Assembly (NCBI RefSeq): GCF_019511665.1
Contig: NZ_JAEUAW010000012.1
Location: 62,001-126,000, forward strand
Direction of reading: 5' to 3'
DNA length: 64,000 nt
Source of the DNA: Microbacterium jejuense
Lineage (GTDB): Bacteria > Actinomycetota > Actinomycetes > Actinomycetales > Microbacteriaceae
Of the stretch, positions 51,383-59,807 are shown piece by piece. Position 1 is the stretch's first letter, and every line of letters begins with the position of its first letter. The notes under the pieces were generated by a model, which ran no database searches, had not been told where the DNA came from, and worked only from the letters and a program-made list of their open reading frames with translations. The position numbers and the translations under genes were made by a program.

Positions 51383-53820
51383 CGACTCCCCGCCTTCGGA
51401 CGGCCCAGAAGACGGCGGATTCCGCGCAGCAGATGACCGGTGCCGAGATCGGAGAGACCTGCCGCGACGTCGTACGGAAGCTCGCCGGCCGACGACATCG
51501 CCATCGCGCGCAGCGACATCGAGGGCATCATCCTCAGCACGAAATGCGCGTTCTTGACCTTCGCATCCCGCTCGGGCGACGGGGGCAGGGCGAGGGCGGC
51601 GTCGAAGTCCTTCTGCACGCGCCCGACGACGGCGCGGTACATGATGCCGCCCAGGAACGATCGCCGGGCGTCGGCCAATCGCGCTTCCAGCTCGAGGCGG
51701 TGGGGGCGGCGCCCCGGTGGAACGGGTCTGCCCAGCAGCGCCGGGAAGGCGTCGGGGATCTCGGCCGGCGGCACGGTGTACGCGAGATCGACCGCGGCCG
51801 GGTACGGCGAGCGCGATGCGCGACCCTCGTTCACGACGAGCGGTGCGGACAGGCGGACGTCGGCGGCCGAACTGGCGATGAGCACCTCGTACGCGCCGTC
51901 CTCGAGCACCCAATCGTGCTCCGAGACGTCCCAGTACGCGAGGTCGGAGAGCGCGAAGTCGAGCTCGAGTCGCGTCGAGTCCCCTGCGTCGAGAGACGTC
52001 TTGGCGAACGCCCGCAGCTCCTTGTCGGCCTTGAACACGCGGCCCCGGTTGTTGCGCACATAGAGCTGCACGACCTCGGCGCCGTCGCGTCGACCGGTGT
52101 TGGCCACCGTGACCGACGCGCGCACGCGCTCGCCGTCGATGGCCACGGTCAGGTCGCGGTGCTCGAAGCTCGTGTACGACAGGCCGTGCCCGAACGGATA
52201 CCGCAGAACCGTGCCCGCCCGGTCATGGAACCGGTAGCCGACGTAGATCGACTCGTAGTACTGCGAGACGGCGTCGCGGCCGAAGTCGGCGGCGCAGCTC
52301 GAGTCGGCGGCCGTCATCGGCCAGCTCTCGGTGAGCCGGCCCGACGGACTCGCCTCGCCGAACAGCAGGCGGGCTGCCGCTTCGCCGCCCCGCATGCCGG
52401 GCAGCGACAGCAGCAGCACCGCGGCGAGCTCGTCGGCGCGGGGAATCTCGACGGGCGCGCCGGTCGACAGCACCAGCACGACCTTCACCCCGCAGTCGAC
52501 GAGCTCCGACAGCAGGCGGACCTGGGCCTCCGGCATCCTCATCGTGGTCCGGTCGAAGCCCTCGCTCTCATCGAGGTCGCCGAGGCCGCCGAAGAACAGC
52601 ACCGTGTCGGCGTGGGCTGCAGCCGCCAGAGCGGCGCTCTCCAGTGCGTCATCGGGCGCCGAGTCCAGCGCGCGGTACCCGGGAGCATACGTGTGGTCGA
52701 TGCCGCGACGCTCGAACGCGTCCTTCGGCGACAGGATCTCAGGAGGCGACACCAGAGACGAACCCGCGCCCTGGAACCGCATCTTCTCGAACATCTCGCC
52801 CACCACCACGAGACCGCGGGCGTGGGCGGACAGGGGCAGGATTCCGTCGTTCGCGAGCAGCACGGCGCCTTCGACGGCGACCTCTTCGGCCAGCGCGGCG
52901 TGCGCGGCGGCGTCGACGATCGACGTGTCGCCGGGCGAGCATCGGTCGATGAGTGCCAGCACGCGGGCGACCGCGCGGTCGAGCGTCTCGGGCGCAAGGC
53001 GCCCGTCTTGGACCGCAGCCTTGAGCTGCGTGCGGTTGTGCTCGACCTCGCCGGGCATGTCGAGGTCGCAGCCCGCCGCGAGCCCCGCGACGCGATCGTG
53101 CGTGGCGCCCCAATCCGTCATGACGAGACCCTCGAAACCCCACTCGTCCCGCAGGATGCCGGTGAGCAGCTCGGGACTCTCGGAGCAGTACGTGCCGTTG
53201 AGGCGGTTGTACGCGCACATCACGGTGGCAGGGGCGGCCTCCCTGACGATCCGCTCGAACGCGCGCAGGTAGATCTCGCGCAGCGCTCGCTCGTCGACGA
53301 CGCTGTCGCCGGTGAAGCGGAAGTCCTCGTTCGAGTTGGCGGCGAAGTGCTTGACGGATGCCGCCACCCCCTCGCTCTGGACGCCCTCGACGAACGCGGC
53401 GCCGAACACGCCCGAGACCAGCGGGTCCTCGGAGTAGTACTCGAAGTTGCGGCCGCACAGCGGGCTGCGCATGATGTTGACGCCGGGAGCGAGCAGCACG
53501 TCCACGCCGAGCGCCGCGCTCTCGCGCCCGATCGCCGCGCCGACCTCGCGCGCGAGACGGGGGTTCCACGTCTTGGCCAGTACGGTCGAGGTGGGGAACG
53601 ACGTCGAGGGCTCGGCTTCAGCGAGGCCGAACGCGCCGCTGTCCTCACGCACCTTGCGCACTCCGTGCGGGCCGTCGGTGACGAACAGACGTCGGATGCC
53701 GAGCCGTTCCACGCCGTTGGTGTTCCACGCGTCGACGCCTTCGAGCAGCAGCGTCTTCTCGTCGAGCGTCAGTCGGGCGACGAGCGAGTCGGCCGTCGTG
53801 GCGGGCGGGGATGCCGTCAT
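51379..53820 (-). CDS. GH3 beta-glucosidase
   Basis: 813 residues. GH3 barrel with the KHFAANSNE binding motif (157-165) and nucleophile Asp in MTDWG (D236). The (alpha/beta)6 sandwich follows (LLSTGAPVEIP region near 440), and then a fibronectin-III-like domain beginning about 600 (FGHGLSYTSFE). An unusual extra C-terminal stretch of about 110 residues, helical and Met/Leu rich, follows that domain. It lacks a signal peptide. The ATG overlaps the MFS stop (TGATG). It probably removes beta-glucose from the imported rhamnosyl-glucoside, as GH1 does in the other set. Confidence 0.94.
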   Translation of the reverse strand: MTASPPATTADSLVARLTLDEKTLLLEGVDAWNTNGVERLGIRRLFVTDGPHGVRKVREDSGAFGLAEAEPSTSFPTSTVLAKTWNPRLAREVGAAIGRESAALGVDVLLAPGVNIMRSPLCGRNFEYYSEDPLVSGVFGAAFVEGVQSEGVAASVKHFAANSNEDFRFTGDSVVDERALREIYLRAFERIVREAAPATVMCAYNRLNGTYCSESPELLTGILRDEWGFEGLVMTDWGATHDRVAGLAAGCDLDMPGEVEHNRTQLKAAVQDGRLAPETLDRAVARVLALIDRCSPGDTSIVDAAAHAALAEEVAVEGAVLLANDGILPLSAHARGLVVVGEMFEKMRFQGAGSSLVSPPEILSPKDAFERRGIDHTYAPGYRALDSAPDDALESAALAAAAHADTVLFFGGLGDLDESEGFDRTTMRMPEAQVRLLSELVDCGVKVVLVLSTGAPVEIPRADELAAVLLLSLPGMRGGEAAARLLFGEASPSGRLTESWPMTAADSSCAADFGRDAVSQYYESIYVGYRFHDRAGTVLRYPFGHGLSYTSFEHRDLTVAIDGERVRASVTVANTGRRDGAEVVQLYVRNNRGRVFKADKELRAFAKTSLDAGDSTRLELDFALSDLAYWDVSEHDWVLEDGAYEVLIASSAADVRLSAPLVVNEGRASRSPYPAAVDLAYTVPPAEIPDAFPALLGRPVPPGRRPHRLELEARLADARRSFLGGIMYRAVVGRVQKDFDAALALPPSPERDAKVKNAHFVLRMMPSMSLRAMAMSSAGELPYDVAAGLSDLGTGHLLRGIRRLLGRPKAGSR

Positions 53821-55097
53821 CAGCGGACACCGCGGACGAAGCTCGTGACGACGCCCGTGCCGATCGCGATGACGGCGCCGGTGAGGAACAGTGCGGTGTA
53901 GTTGCCTCCGCTGACGTCGCCCAGGAGGAGCAGACCCGACCCGATGAGGGGTGCGATCGCGCCGGGCAGCGTGGCGGACAGGTTGTAGATCGTCATCCAC
54001 CGGCCGGCCTGATCCTTCTCGGGCACGAGGTCGCTGGCCATCGCGACGTCCGTCGCGCCGAACATGCCCGCCGCCCCGAGGACGAACATGACGGCGGCGA
54101 AGAACAGCCCGAAGCCGTCGGCGAACGCCATGAGCGCCAGGCCGGTGGCGGTCAGGGCCGAGGCGGTGAAGATGAAGACCTTGCGGCGCCGCAGCCTGTC
54201 GGAGAGCATGCCCGATCCGACGGCGAAGCCCATGGTGACGAGGATGCCGATGCCGCCGACGAGGGCCAGCTTCTGCCCCGCCTCTTCGGCGGTGAACCCG
54301 AGACGGTCCGCGAGGAAGTACAGCTGGTACGTCGTCAGGAAGGCGAGGGCCGTCTGCATGAGGAACTTGCCCAGCCAGACCAGCGAGAAGTCCGGGTGCC
54401 GGCGAGGGTTGAAGATCAGCAGGCGGAAGGTCTGCCCCACGGTCGTGTGCTCGAGGGGCGCCGTCGAGTCGGGGAACACGAGCGAGTAGACCAGGGCGAA
54501 CACGCCCAGCACCAGCACGGGAAGCGCGAACAGCAGCACGAGGTTGCCGGTGAGCATGCCGCCGATCGTGTAGCCGAGCACGCCGGCGAGCTGCGTGGCG
54601 ACGCCGACGATCGCGCCGACGGTACCGCGCTGCGCCTCGGGCACGCGTTCGGCCACGACCGGGACGATGGCGGCGGCCGCCCCCGCGCCGCCGATGCAGA
54701 CGATGCACCACGCGCCGATCATCAGCGGGACGGACGGGGCCAGGGCGAGGGCGATCGAGCCGGCGAGCACCACGAGGATGCCGCCGAGCAGCCACGGGCG
54801 ACGCCGGCCCCAGCGCGAGCGCGTGTGGTCGCTGAGGACGCCGGCCACGGGTCCGCTCACGATGGAGACGACCGCGCCGATCGCCGAGACGAGGCCCAGC
54901 GTGACCGCCTTGTCGTCCGGTGCGAGCTGCTGCACCTTGAACGGCAGGCTGAACAGCGCGGGCATCATGACCGTGAGGTAGAGCCCGAAATTCATCAGGC
55001 CGAACAGGGTCAGGAACAGGCCTCCGACCCGCCTGGGCGCTTCAGCGGTCGGGGCGTCGGCAGAGACCGTGATGCTGGTCTCGTCGGTGGGGGGCAT
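53820..55097 (-). CDS. MFS glycoside transporter of the second rhamnosidase operon
   Basis: 425 residues from the ATG at 55097, five bases after GGAG; a GTG at 55115 is less likely. Twelve hydrophobic segments are visible. Motif A is SDHTRSRWGRRRPW (about 83-96), paralogous to the transporter at 24529. The gene is first in the operon with GH3 and GH78 and sits directly downstream of two LacI-type operators. Inferred role: uptake of intact rhamnosyl-glycosides. Confidence 0.87.
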   Translation of the reverse strand: MPPTDETSITVSADAPTAEAPRRVGGLFLTLFGLMNFGLYLTVMMPALFSLPFKVQQLAPDDKAVTLGLVSAIGAVVSIVSGPVAGVLSDHTRSRWGRRRPWLLGGILVVLAGSIALALAPSVPLMIGAWCIVCIGGAGAAAAIVPVVAERVPEAQRGTVGAIVGVATQLAGVLGYTIGGMLTGNLVLLFALPVLVLGVFALVYSLVFPDSTAPLEHTTVGQTFRLLIFNPRRHPDFSLVWLGKFLMQTALAFLTTYQLYFLADRLGFTAEEAGQKLALVGGIGILVTMGFAVGSGMLSDRLRRRKVFIFTASALTATGLALMAFADGFGLFFAAVMFVLGAAGMFGATDVAMASDLVPEKDQAGRWMTIYNLSATLPGAIAPLIGSGLLLLGDVSGGNYTALFLTGAVIAIGTGVVTSFVRGVR

Positions 55098-55127
55098 GGG
55101 ACTCCGATGTCTCACGAGGAAGGCGGC

Positions 55128-55174
55128 TAGCGCGCGCTACCTGACACGATAGGTCACACGACTAGCGCGCGCAA
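55128..55174. promoter_or_regulatory. two LacI operators, TAGCGCGCG core
   Basis: TAGCGCGCGCTA (55128-55139) is a perfect palindrome, and CTAGCGCGCGCAA (55162-55174) a near copy 34 bases away. They lie between the LacI gene and the MFS start. Confidence 0.8.
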
Positions 55175-55197
55175 GCTTGGTTTCGCGACGGGGTCGG

Positions 55198-56184
55198 TCA
55201 GGTCGTCTCGCGCGCGATGATCTCGGTCGTCGCGCGCGGGATATCCGCGGGCACCGGTGCGCCGGCCGCCGCGGTGAGGGCCATCTGCGCGAAGTAGCGG
55301 CCGAGCCCCGCGATGTCCACCCGCACCGAGGTGAGCGACGGGACGAGGAGCGCGGCGAGCGGAGTGTCGTCGTGGCCCACGATCGCGAGGTCGTCGGGCA
55401 CCGCGACACCCGCGCGCAGCGCGGCGCGCAGCAGCTGTGCGGCGACGTCGTCGTTGTAGGCCACGACGCCGTCCACACCGGCGGCGACGAGCCGGTGCAG
55501 GCGGTCGGGGGCGGCTGCGGCATCCACCTCGACGACGTCGACGAGTTCGACGCTCGGCGTCCGGGCGACCTCCGCACGCGCGGACGCGAGGCGAAGGTCG
55601 CGCAGATCGGCCAGCCGCGGATCGGGGGACGCCGCGTACGCGAGCCGCGTGCGGCCCCGCTCGGCGAGGTGACGCACCTGGAGCGCGGGACCGTCGCTCA
55701 GTTCGTCGAGGACCGTGCCGTCCTCGCGGGAGGTGTCGGGAACGATGTGCTCGACGCCCGCCGCGCGGAAGCGGGCGATCTGCTCGCGGGTGAAGGGTGT
55801 GAGGCCCATCACCACGTCGGGGTTCAGGGTCTCCCACAGGGGCTGCGCCCTGCCGCCGCTGTGAGGGGTCATGGTGACGAGCGAGTACCCCGCCTCGTCG
55901 AGTGCCAGCGACGCCTCGTCGAGATTGGTGCGCAGGTTGTGGTCGAGCGGCCAGTCGGGCATGACCAGCAGCACGATCCGGCTGCGTCCGCTCGCGAGCG
56001 CTCGCGCGGCGGTGTTCGCGCGGTAGCCCAGGCGCTTCGCCTCGGCGATCACGCGCTCCCGCGTGGCCTCCGAGATCTTCTGCCCCGGGGTGTCGTTGAG
56101 CACGAACCCGACGGTCGCGCGCGAGAGCCCCAGCGACCGGGCGACGTCCGCCGCGGTGACCCGCTTCGCGGTAGTGGTGGGCAT
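55198..56184 (-). CDS. LacI-family repressor of the MFS/GH3/GH78 operon
   Basis: 328 residues. HTH TAADVARSLGLSRATVGFVLN (about 10-30), hinge helix TAARALASGRSR, and a sugar-binding-like domain with VVAYNDDVAAQLLRAALRAG and LAIVGHDDTPLAALL. It reads in the same direction as the operon it precedes. A similar operator (TTGCACGCGCTAG, 56204-56216) lies before its own start, so it likely represses both itself and the downstream operon. Confidence 0.94.
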   Translation of the reverse strand: MPTTTAKRVTAADVARSLGLSRATVGFVLNDTPGQKISEATRERVIAEAKRLGYRANTAARALASGRSRIVLLVMPDWPLDHNLRTNLDEASLALDEAGYSLVTMTPHSGGRAQPLWETLNPDVVMGLTPFTREQIARFRAAGVEHIVPDTSREDGTVLDELSDGPALQVRHLAERGRTRLAYAASPDPRLADLRDLRLASARAEVARTPSVELVDVVEVDAAAAPDRLHRLVAAGVDGVVAYNDDVAAQLLRAALRAGVAVPDDLAIVGHDDTPLAALLVPSLTSVRVDIAGLGRYFAQMALTAAAGAPVPADIPRATTEIIARETT

Positions 56185-56203
56185 CGGATGCCTCCTCTCC
56201 GGC

Positions 56204-56216
56204 TTGCACGCGCTAG
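56204..56216. promoter_or_regulatory. LacI operator upstream of its own gene
   Basis: TTGCACGCGCTAG is the reverse-complement type of the site at 55162-55174 with one base changed. It lies 20 bases before the ATG at 56184. Confidence 0.7.
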
Positions 56217-56239
56217 TGACGTTACCTCAGGGCGGCGGC

Positions 56240-57820
56240 TCAGATGGGGAACGCCTTGATCCGCAGCAGCAGCCCCGGTCCGGACCGGTCGAGGGTGCGC
56301 CCGCCGACGATGACGCCCGCGACGATGACGCCCGAGCCCACGACGATCCCGACGACGAGCGATGCCGCGCCGAGCGGAGCGGAGGCCGTCACGAGCGAGA
56401 TCGTCGCGAGCACGAGCGCGGGCGCGGCGAGCACGACGCACGCGGCCATCACCACGAACACGAGCATGCCGCTCGCGAAGGTCTGGCCGGGCACCGTCTT
56501 GAAGGGGCTGTCGCCGGCGCGCGGGACCGGAACGACGAGGAGCGCCGACGACACCGCCGAGGCGCCGTAGCCGACGAGCAGCAGGCCGAGCGACGCGCCG
56601 AGCACGGCGGGAAGGCGGTCCCACGCGTCGCTGATCGCCGCGACCACGATCGCGACGGCGACCACGGCGGGCACCCCCACCGAGCCGGCGCCGAGCGTGC
56701 GGCCCCAGCGGTCGGCACGGCCGGTGATGCCGGACGACAGGACCGAGGCGAAGGCGGTGCCGTCGTACGAGATGTCGGCGTAGCCCGCGATCGCCAGGAT
56801 GAGCGCGACGAGCACCGGGGACGCGCCGAACATGAAGCCGTCGACGCCCGTGGTGAAGGCGAACAGCGCCGGGAACAGCGGGATGAAGATCAGCTGGCGC
56901 AGATAGCGCGGGTCGCGCAGCCAGCCGTTGAGCGAGCGCGCCCACGTGGCGCCCACCCCACCCGTGGGCATCGCGCCGAACAGCCCGAGCGCGCCGGACT
57001 TGACCGTGCGGCTCGCCGTCCGGGGCCGGGTGCCGGCCGACGAGTGCAGTGCTCGTGCCCACACGAACCACAGCGCGGCCAGGGTTGCGACGGCGATCAC
57101 CGTCTTGCACAGCGCGGGCAGCCAGGCCTGCGCCGCCACGTCGCCGGGCACGGCCCAGGCCGCGCCGATCGGCGTCCAGCCGAGGATCGTGCCGGCCGCC
57201 TCGAGTCTGGCCGGCAGGTCGTCCGCCGCGTCGACCAGGCCGAGGACCCCGGTCAGGATCGGGCCCGTCATGATGAGCAGCCCGATCAGGATCGTGCCGA
57301 GGACCTCCTGCCCGCGGCGCCGACCCGAGAAGCGCGTCGTCACGGTCGTGACGAGCCGGCTGACGACCACGCACGTGAGCACGGCCACCACCACCATGGG
57401 CACCGCGAAGACGGCGGCCAGCGGCCAGCGCACCCACAGGGCGATCGAGGCGAGCGCGGTGACGGCGGTCGCGATGCCGGGGATGCCGGTGAGCCCGGTG
57501 CCCGCCAGGGCGATCATGAGCTGACGCCGTGAGAACGGGAACGGGGCCAGGCGGTCGGCATCCACCATCCCATCCGAACCCGACACGATCAGCGGCCCCA
57601 AGGTCCAGCCGAGCAGCAGGGCAGAGCCCGCGACCACCGCGATCGCACGGATCGCGTCGAGATCCTGCAGGATGCCGACGGCCACGAGTCCCGCGACGAC
57701 GAGGCCGATGACCCACAGCGCGCCCAGCATCCCCACGATGAAGCCCACGAGCTGCCACGGGCTGCGGGTGAGCGAATTGGCGAGGAGGCGGTACCGGAGC
57801 CTCAGGACTGTCGCAACCAC
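56240..57820 (-). CDS. ABC-2-like exporter permease
   Basis: 526 residues. I chose the GTG at 57820, seven bases after GGAGG, which overlaps the ATPase stop by 19 bases. About 12 hydrophobic segments are present, with no other domain. The length and the RLRYRLLANSL start resemble large actinobacterial ABC permeases paired with a single ATPase. It forms the membrane part of an exporter with the gene upstream. Cargo unknown. Confidence 0.82.
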   Translation of the reverse strand: MVATVLRLRYRLLANSLTRSPWQLVGFIVGMLGALWVIGLVVAGLVAVGILQDLDAIRAIAVVAGSALLLGWTLGPLIVSGSDGMVDADRLAPFPFSRRQLMIALAGTGLTGIPGIATAVTALASIALWVRWPLAAVFAVPMVVVAVLTCVVVSRLVTTVTTRFSGRRRGQEVLGTILIGLLIMTGPILTGVLGLVDAADDLPARLEAAGTILGWTPIGAAWAVPGDVAAQAWLPALCKTVIAVATLAALWFVWARALHSSAGTRPRTASRTVKSGALGLFGAMPTGGVGATWARSLNGWLRDPRYLRQLIFIPLFPALFAFTTGVDGFMFGASPVLVALILAIAGYADISYDGTAFASVLSSGITGRADRWGRTLGAGSVGVPAVVAVAIVVAAISDAWDRLPAVLGASLGLLLVGYGASAVSSALLVVPVPRAGDSPFKTVPGQTFASGMLVFVVMAACVVLAAPALVLATISLVTASAPLGAASLVVGIVVGSGVIVAGVIVGGRTLDRSGPGLLLRIKAFPI

Positions 57821-58572
57821 TCCGGGCCCTCCGAGTTGTGGCGGCCGCCGACGAGCGTCAGGAACCGGGTCTGAAGGGTCTCGCCCGCGCGGACGTCCTC
57901 GACGGTCCCCGCCGCGCGCACGCCGCCGTCGACGATGATCGCCACGTGGTCGCACATGCGCTGGACGAGGTCCATCGAGTGGCTCGACACGATGATCGTG
58001 CCGCCGGTCGACGTGTAGCCGCGGAGGACGTCTTCGATGTTGGCTGCCGACACCGGGTCCACGGACTCGAAGGGCTCGTCGAGGACGAGCAGCCGCGGCG
58101 CGTTCACCAGCGCGCACGCGAGTGCGATCTTCTTCGTCATGCCCGCCGAGTAGTCGGCGACCATCGTGCCGGCGGCTTCGCGCAGGTCCATGAGGGCGAG
58201 CAGGTCGGCGACGCGGGGTGCGATCTCGGGCCGGGGGATGCCGAACATCATCGCCGTGTACGTGATGAGCTGCTCGCCGGTGAGGCGGTCGAACAGGCGC
58301 ACCCCGTCGGCGAGATTGCCGATCATCCGCTTCGCCTCGACGGGATGCTGCCACACGTCGACCCCGTGGACCTGCGCCGTGCCCGCGTCGGGCCGCAGCA
58401 GACCCGTCGCCATCGAGAGCGTCGTCGTCTTGCCGGCTCCGTTCGGACCCACGAGCCCGAAGAACGAGCCCGTCGGCACCTCGAGGTCGAGCCCGGCGAC
58501 AGCGACCTTGTCTCCGAACCGCTTCACGAGCCCCGACAGTCTGAGGGCGGGCATCACAGGAGTCTGATCCAC
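57802..58572 (-). CDS. ABC exporter ATPase
   Basis: 256 residues from the GTG at 58572 (a GTG at 58578 is two codons upstream). A TAGGGT box ends seven bases before 58572, so the mRNA is probably leaderless. Walker A GPNGAGKTTT (about 44-53 counted from the upstream GTG), ABC signature YSAGMTKKIALA, Walker B LLVLDEPFE and the H-loop SSHSMD are all present. The signature reads SAGM rather than SGGQ, an acceptable but loose form. Coupled with the permease gene that follows. Confidence 0.93.
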   Translation of the reverse strand: MDQTPVMPALRLSGLVKRFGDKVAVAGLDLEVPTGSFFGLVGPNGAGKTTTLSMATGLLRPDAGTAQVHGVDVWQHPVEAKRMIGNLADGVRLFDRLTGEQLITYTAMMFGIPRPEIAPRVADLLALMDLREAAGTMVADYSAGMTKKIALACALVNAPRLLVLDEPFESVDPVSAANIEDVLRGYTSTGGTIIVSSHSMDLVQRMCDHVAIIVDGGVRAAGTVEDVRAGETLQTRFLTLVGGRHNSEGPEWLRQS

Positions 58573-58579
58573 CCTCACG

Positions 58580-58585
58580 ACCCTA
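58580..58585 (-). promoter_or_regulatory. -10 box TAGGGT of the ABC exporter
   Basis: On the minus strand TAGGGT ends 7 bases before GTG 58572. Confidence 0.55.
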
Positions 58586-58725
58586 GCGAGTCGGGGGAAG
58601 CGCCCACTCGCCGCAGATCCGTCACATCCGGACGCGCCAGGCGGTCATCTCTGGTGACGGTCCGTTGCGGCCGCAGGCGCGACCGCCGACCTCGCCCGCG
58701 ATCGCGCACGAGCGAAGGAGACGAT

Positions 58726-59139
58726 GTGAACGAGCAGACGAAGGACTCCGTCCCGGTCTCGGCCTCCGATACCGCCGCCCTGGTCGCGGAGGTGAGCGGA
58801 GCCGCGGATCTCGAGATTCCGTCCGCCGAGACCGATGTCGAGATCTCGGTGCACCGGCGCGAGGACGAGGACCGCTTCGCGGCGGTGCTGGCCGAGTGGC
58901 GGATCGGCACGATCGGCCATCGCGAGATCGGCTTCATCCACTACGCGCATGGCGACGACGTCCTCGTGATCGACTCGACGTTCCTCGAGCCCGAGTTCCG
59001 GGGCCGGGGGATCGCGGCGGACTTCATCGCGGACGTGCTGGACGATCTGAGGGATGCCGGCACACGCGTCGCCGTGACGTGCGAGGTGGTGTCGGCATTC
59101 ATCGCCGCGAACCCCGAGTACTCCGACCTGGTGGCGTAG
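58726..59139 (+). CDS. YjdJ-type GNAT-like N-acetyltransferase
   Basis: 137 residues from the GTG at 58726, with GAAGGAG five bases upstream. The C-terminal 90 residues are the short acetyl-CoA-binding fold of the YjdJ/N-acetyltransferase group: GFIHYAHGDDVLVIDSTFLEPEFRGRGIAADFIADVLDDL, with the pyrophosphate loop RGRGIA, then VTCEVVSAFIAANPEYSDLVA. The first 40 residues are a disordered acidic extension absent from the usual 95-residue proteins. Substrate unknown. Confidence 0.85.
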   Translation: MNEQTKDSVPVSASDTAALVAEVSGAADLEIPSAETDVEISVHRREDEDRFAAVLAEWRIGTIGHREIGFIHYAHGDDVLVIDSTFLEPEFRGRGIAADFIADVLDDLRDAGTRVAVTCEVVSAFIAANPEYSDLVA

Positions 59140-59185
59140 CGGCGTCGGCGTGGGGGTGGGCCGTCGCGGTTGGCCGCCGCGCGGC

Positions 59186-59191
59186 TAGCAT
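59186..59191 (+). promoter_or_regulatory. -10 box TAGCAT, leaderless start
   Basis: TAGCAT ends 6 bases before the ATG at 59198. Confidence 0.55.
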
Positions 59192-59197
59192 TCGAGC

Positions 59198-59425
59198 ATG
59201 ACGAACCCCGCACCCATCGACGACGTCTCCGTCGGCGGTGAGATGATCCGCCTCGGCCAGTTCCTGAAGTTCGCCGGACTGCTCGACTCGGGCGGCGACG
59301 TCAAGGAGGCGATCATCGACGGCTACGTCACGGTGAACGGCGAGGTCGACCGCCGCCGCGGGCGGCAGCTGCACGCGGGCGATGTCGTGGGCTACGACGG
59401 GCGACGCGTGCGCGTCCAGCCCTGA
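59198..59425 (+). CDS. S4-domain RNA-binding protein (YbcJ-like)
   Basis: 75 residues. A single S4 domain spans nearly the whole protein: IRLGQFLKFAGLLDSGGDVKEAIIDGYVTVNGEVDRRRGRQLHAGDVV (about 17-64). The short length, the 'LGQFLKFAGL' start and the lack of any enzyme domain match the YbcJ family of ribosome- or rRNA-binding proteins. Confidence 0.9.
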   Translation: MTNPAPIDDVSVGGEMIRLGQFLKFAGLLDSGGDVKEAIIDGYVTVNGEVDRRRGRQLHAGDVVGYDGRRVRVQP

Positions 59426-59447
59426 TCAGCGAGCGCGGGTACCGGCG

Positions 59448-59807
59448 TCACCCCGGCCCGTCGGGGTGGGCCAGGTCGTAGGCGCGCGAGACCTTGAGAG
59501 GCACGACCATGCGCCACGCGTCGACGACGAATTCGCGCGCCTCGGCGGGTTCGAGGGCCGACAGCCGCGCACGCACCCAGTGGAAGCGCATGTCGCTCGG
59601 CGCGGGCAGGCTGAACTTGTCGGGCTGACCTCCGACGAGCGCGTCGCGCTCCTCGCGTGGGAACGCGAACTCCATCACCGTCTCGTCGCGCGAGAACGCG
59701 ACGTAGACGATCTGCTTGACGCGGAACTTCAGGCGCCCGTGGACGTGGACGGGGTACGAGCGCTCCAGCTCGGAGCCCAGGGGCAGGACGTCCTCAATCG
59801 TCGCCAC
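59448..59807 (-). CDS. MmcQ/YjbR-like protein
   Basis: 119 residues from the GTG at 59807, which overlaps the acetyltransferase stop by 14 bases. The YjbR fold is suggested by VKQIVYVAFSRDETVMEFAFPREERDALV and FHWVRARLSAL, followed by an alpha-helical end with DAWRMVVP. These single-domain proteins are called DNA-binding by homology only; their role is not established. Confidence 0.8.
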   Translation of the reverse strand: MATIEDVLPLGSELERSYPVHVHGRLKFRVKQIVYVAFSRDETVMEFAFPREERDALVGGQPDKFSLPAPSDMRFHWVRARLSALEPAEAREFVVDAWRMVVPLKVSRAYDLAHPDGPG

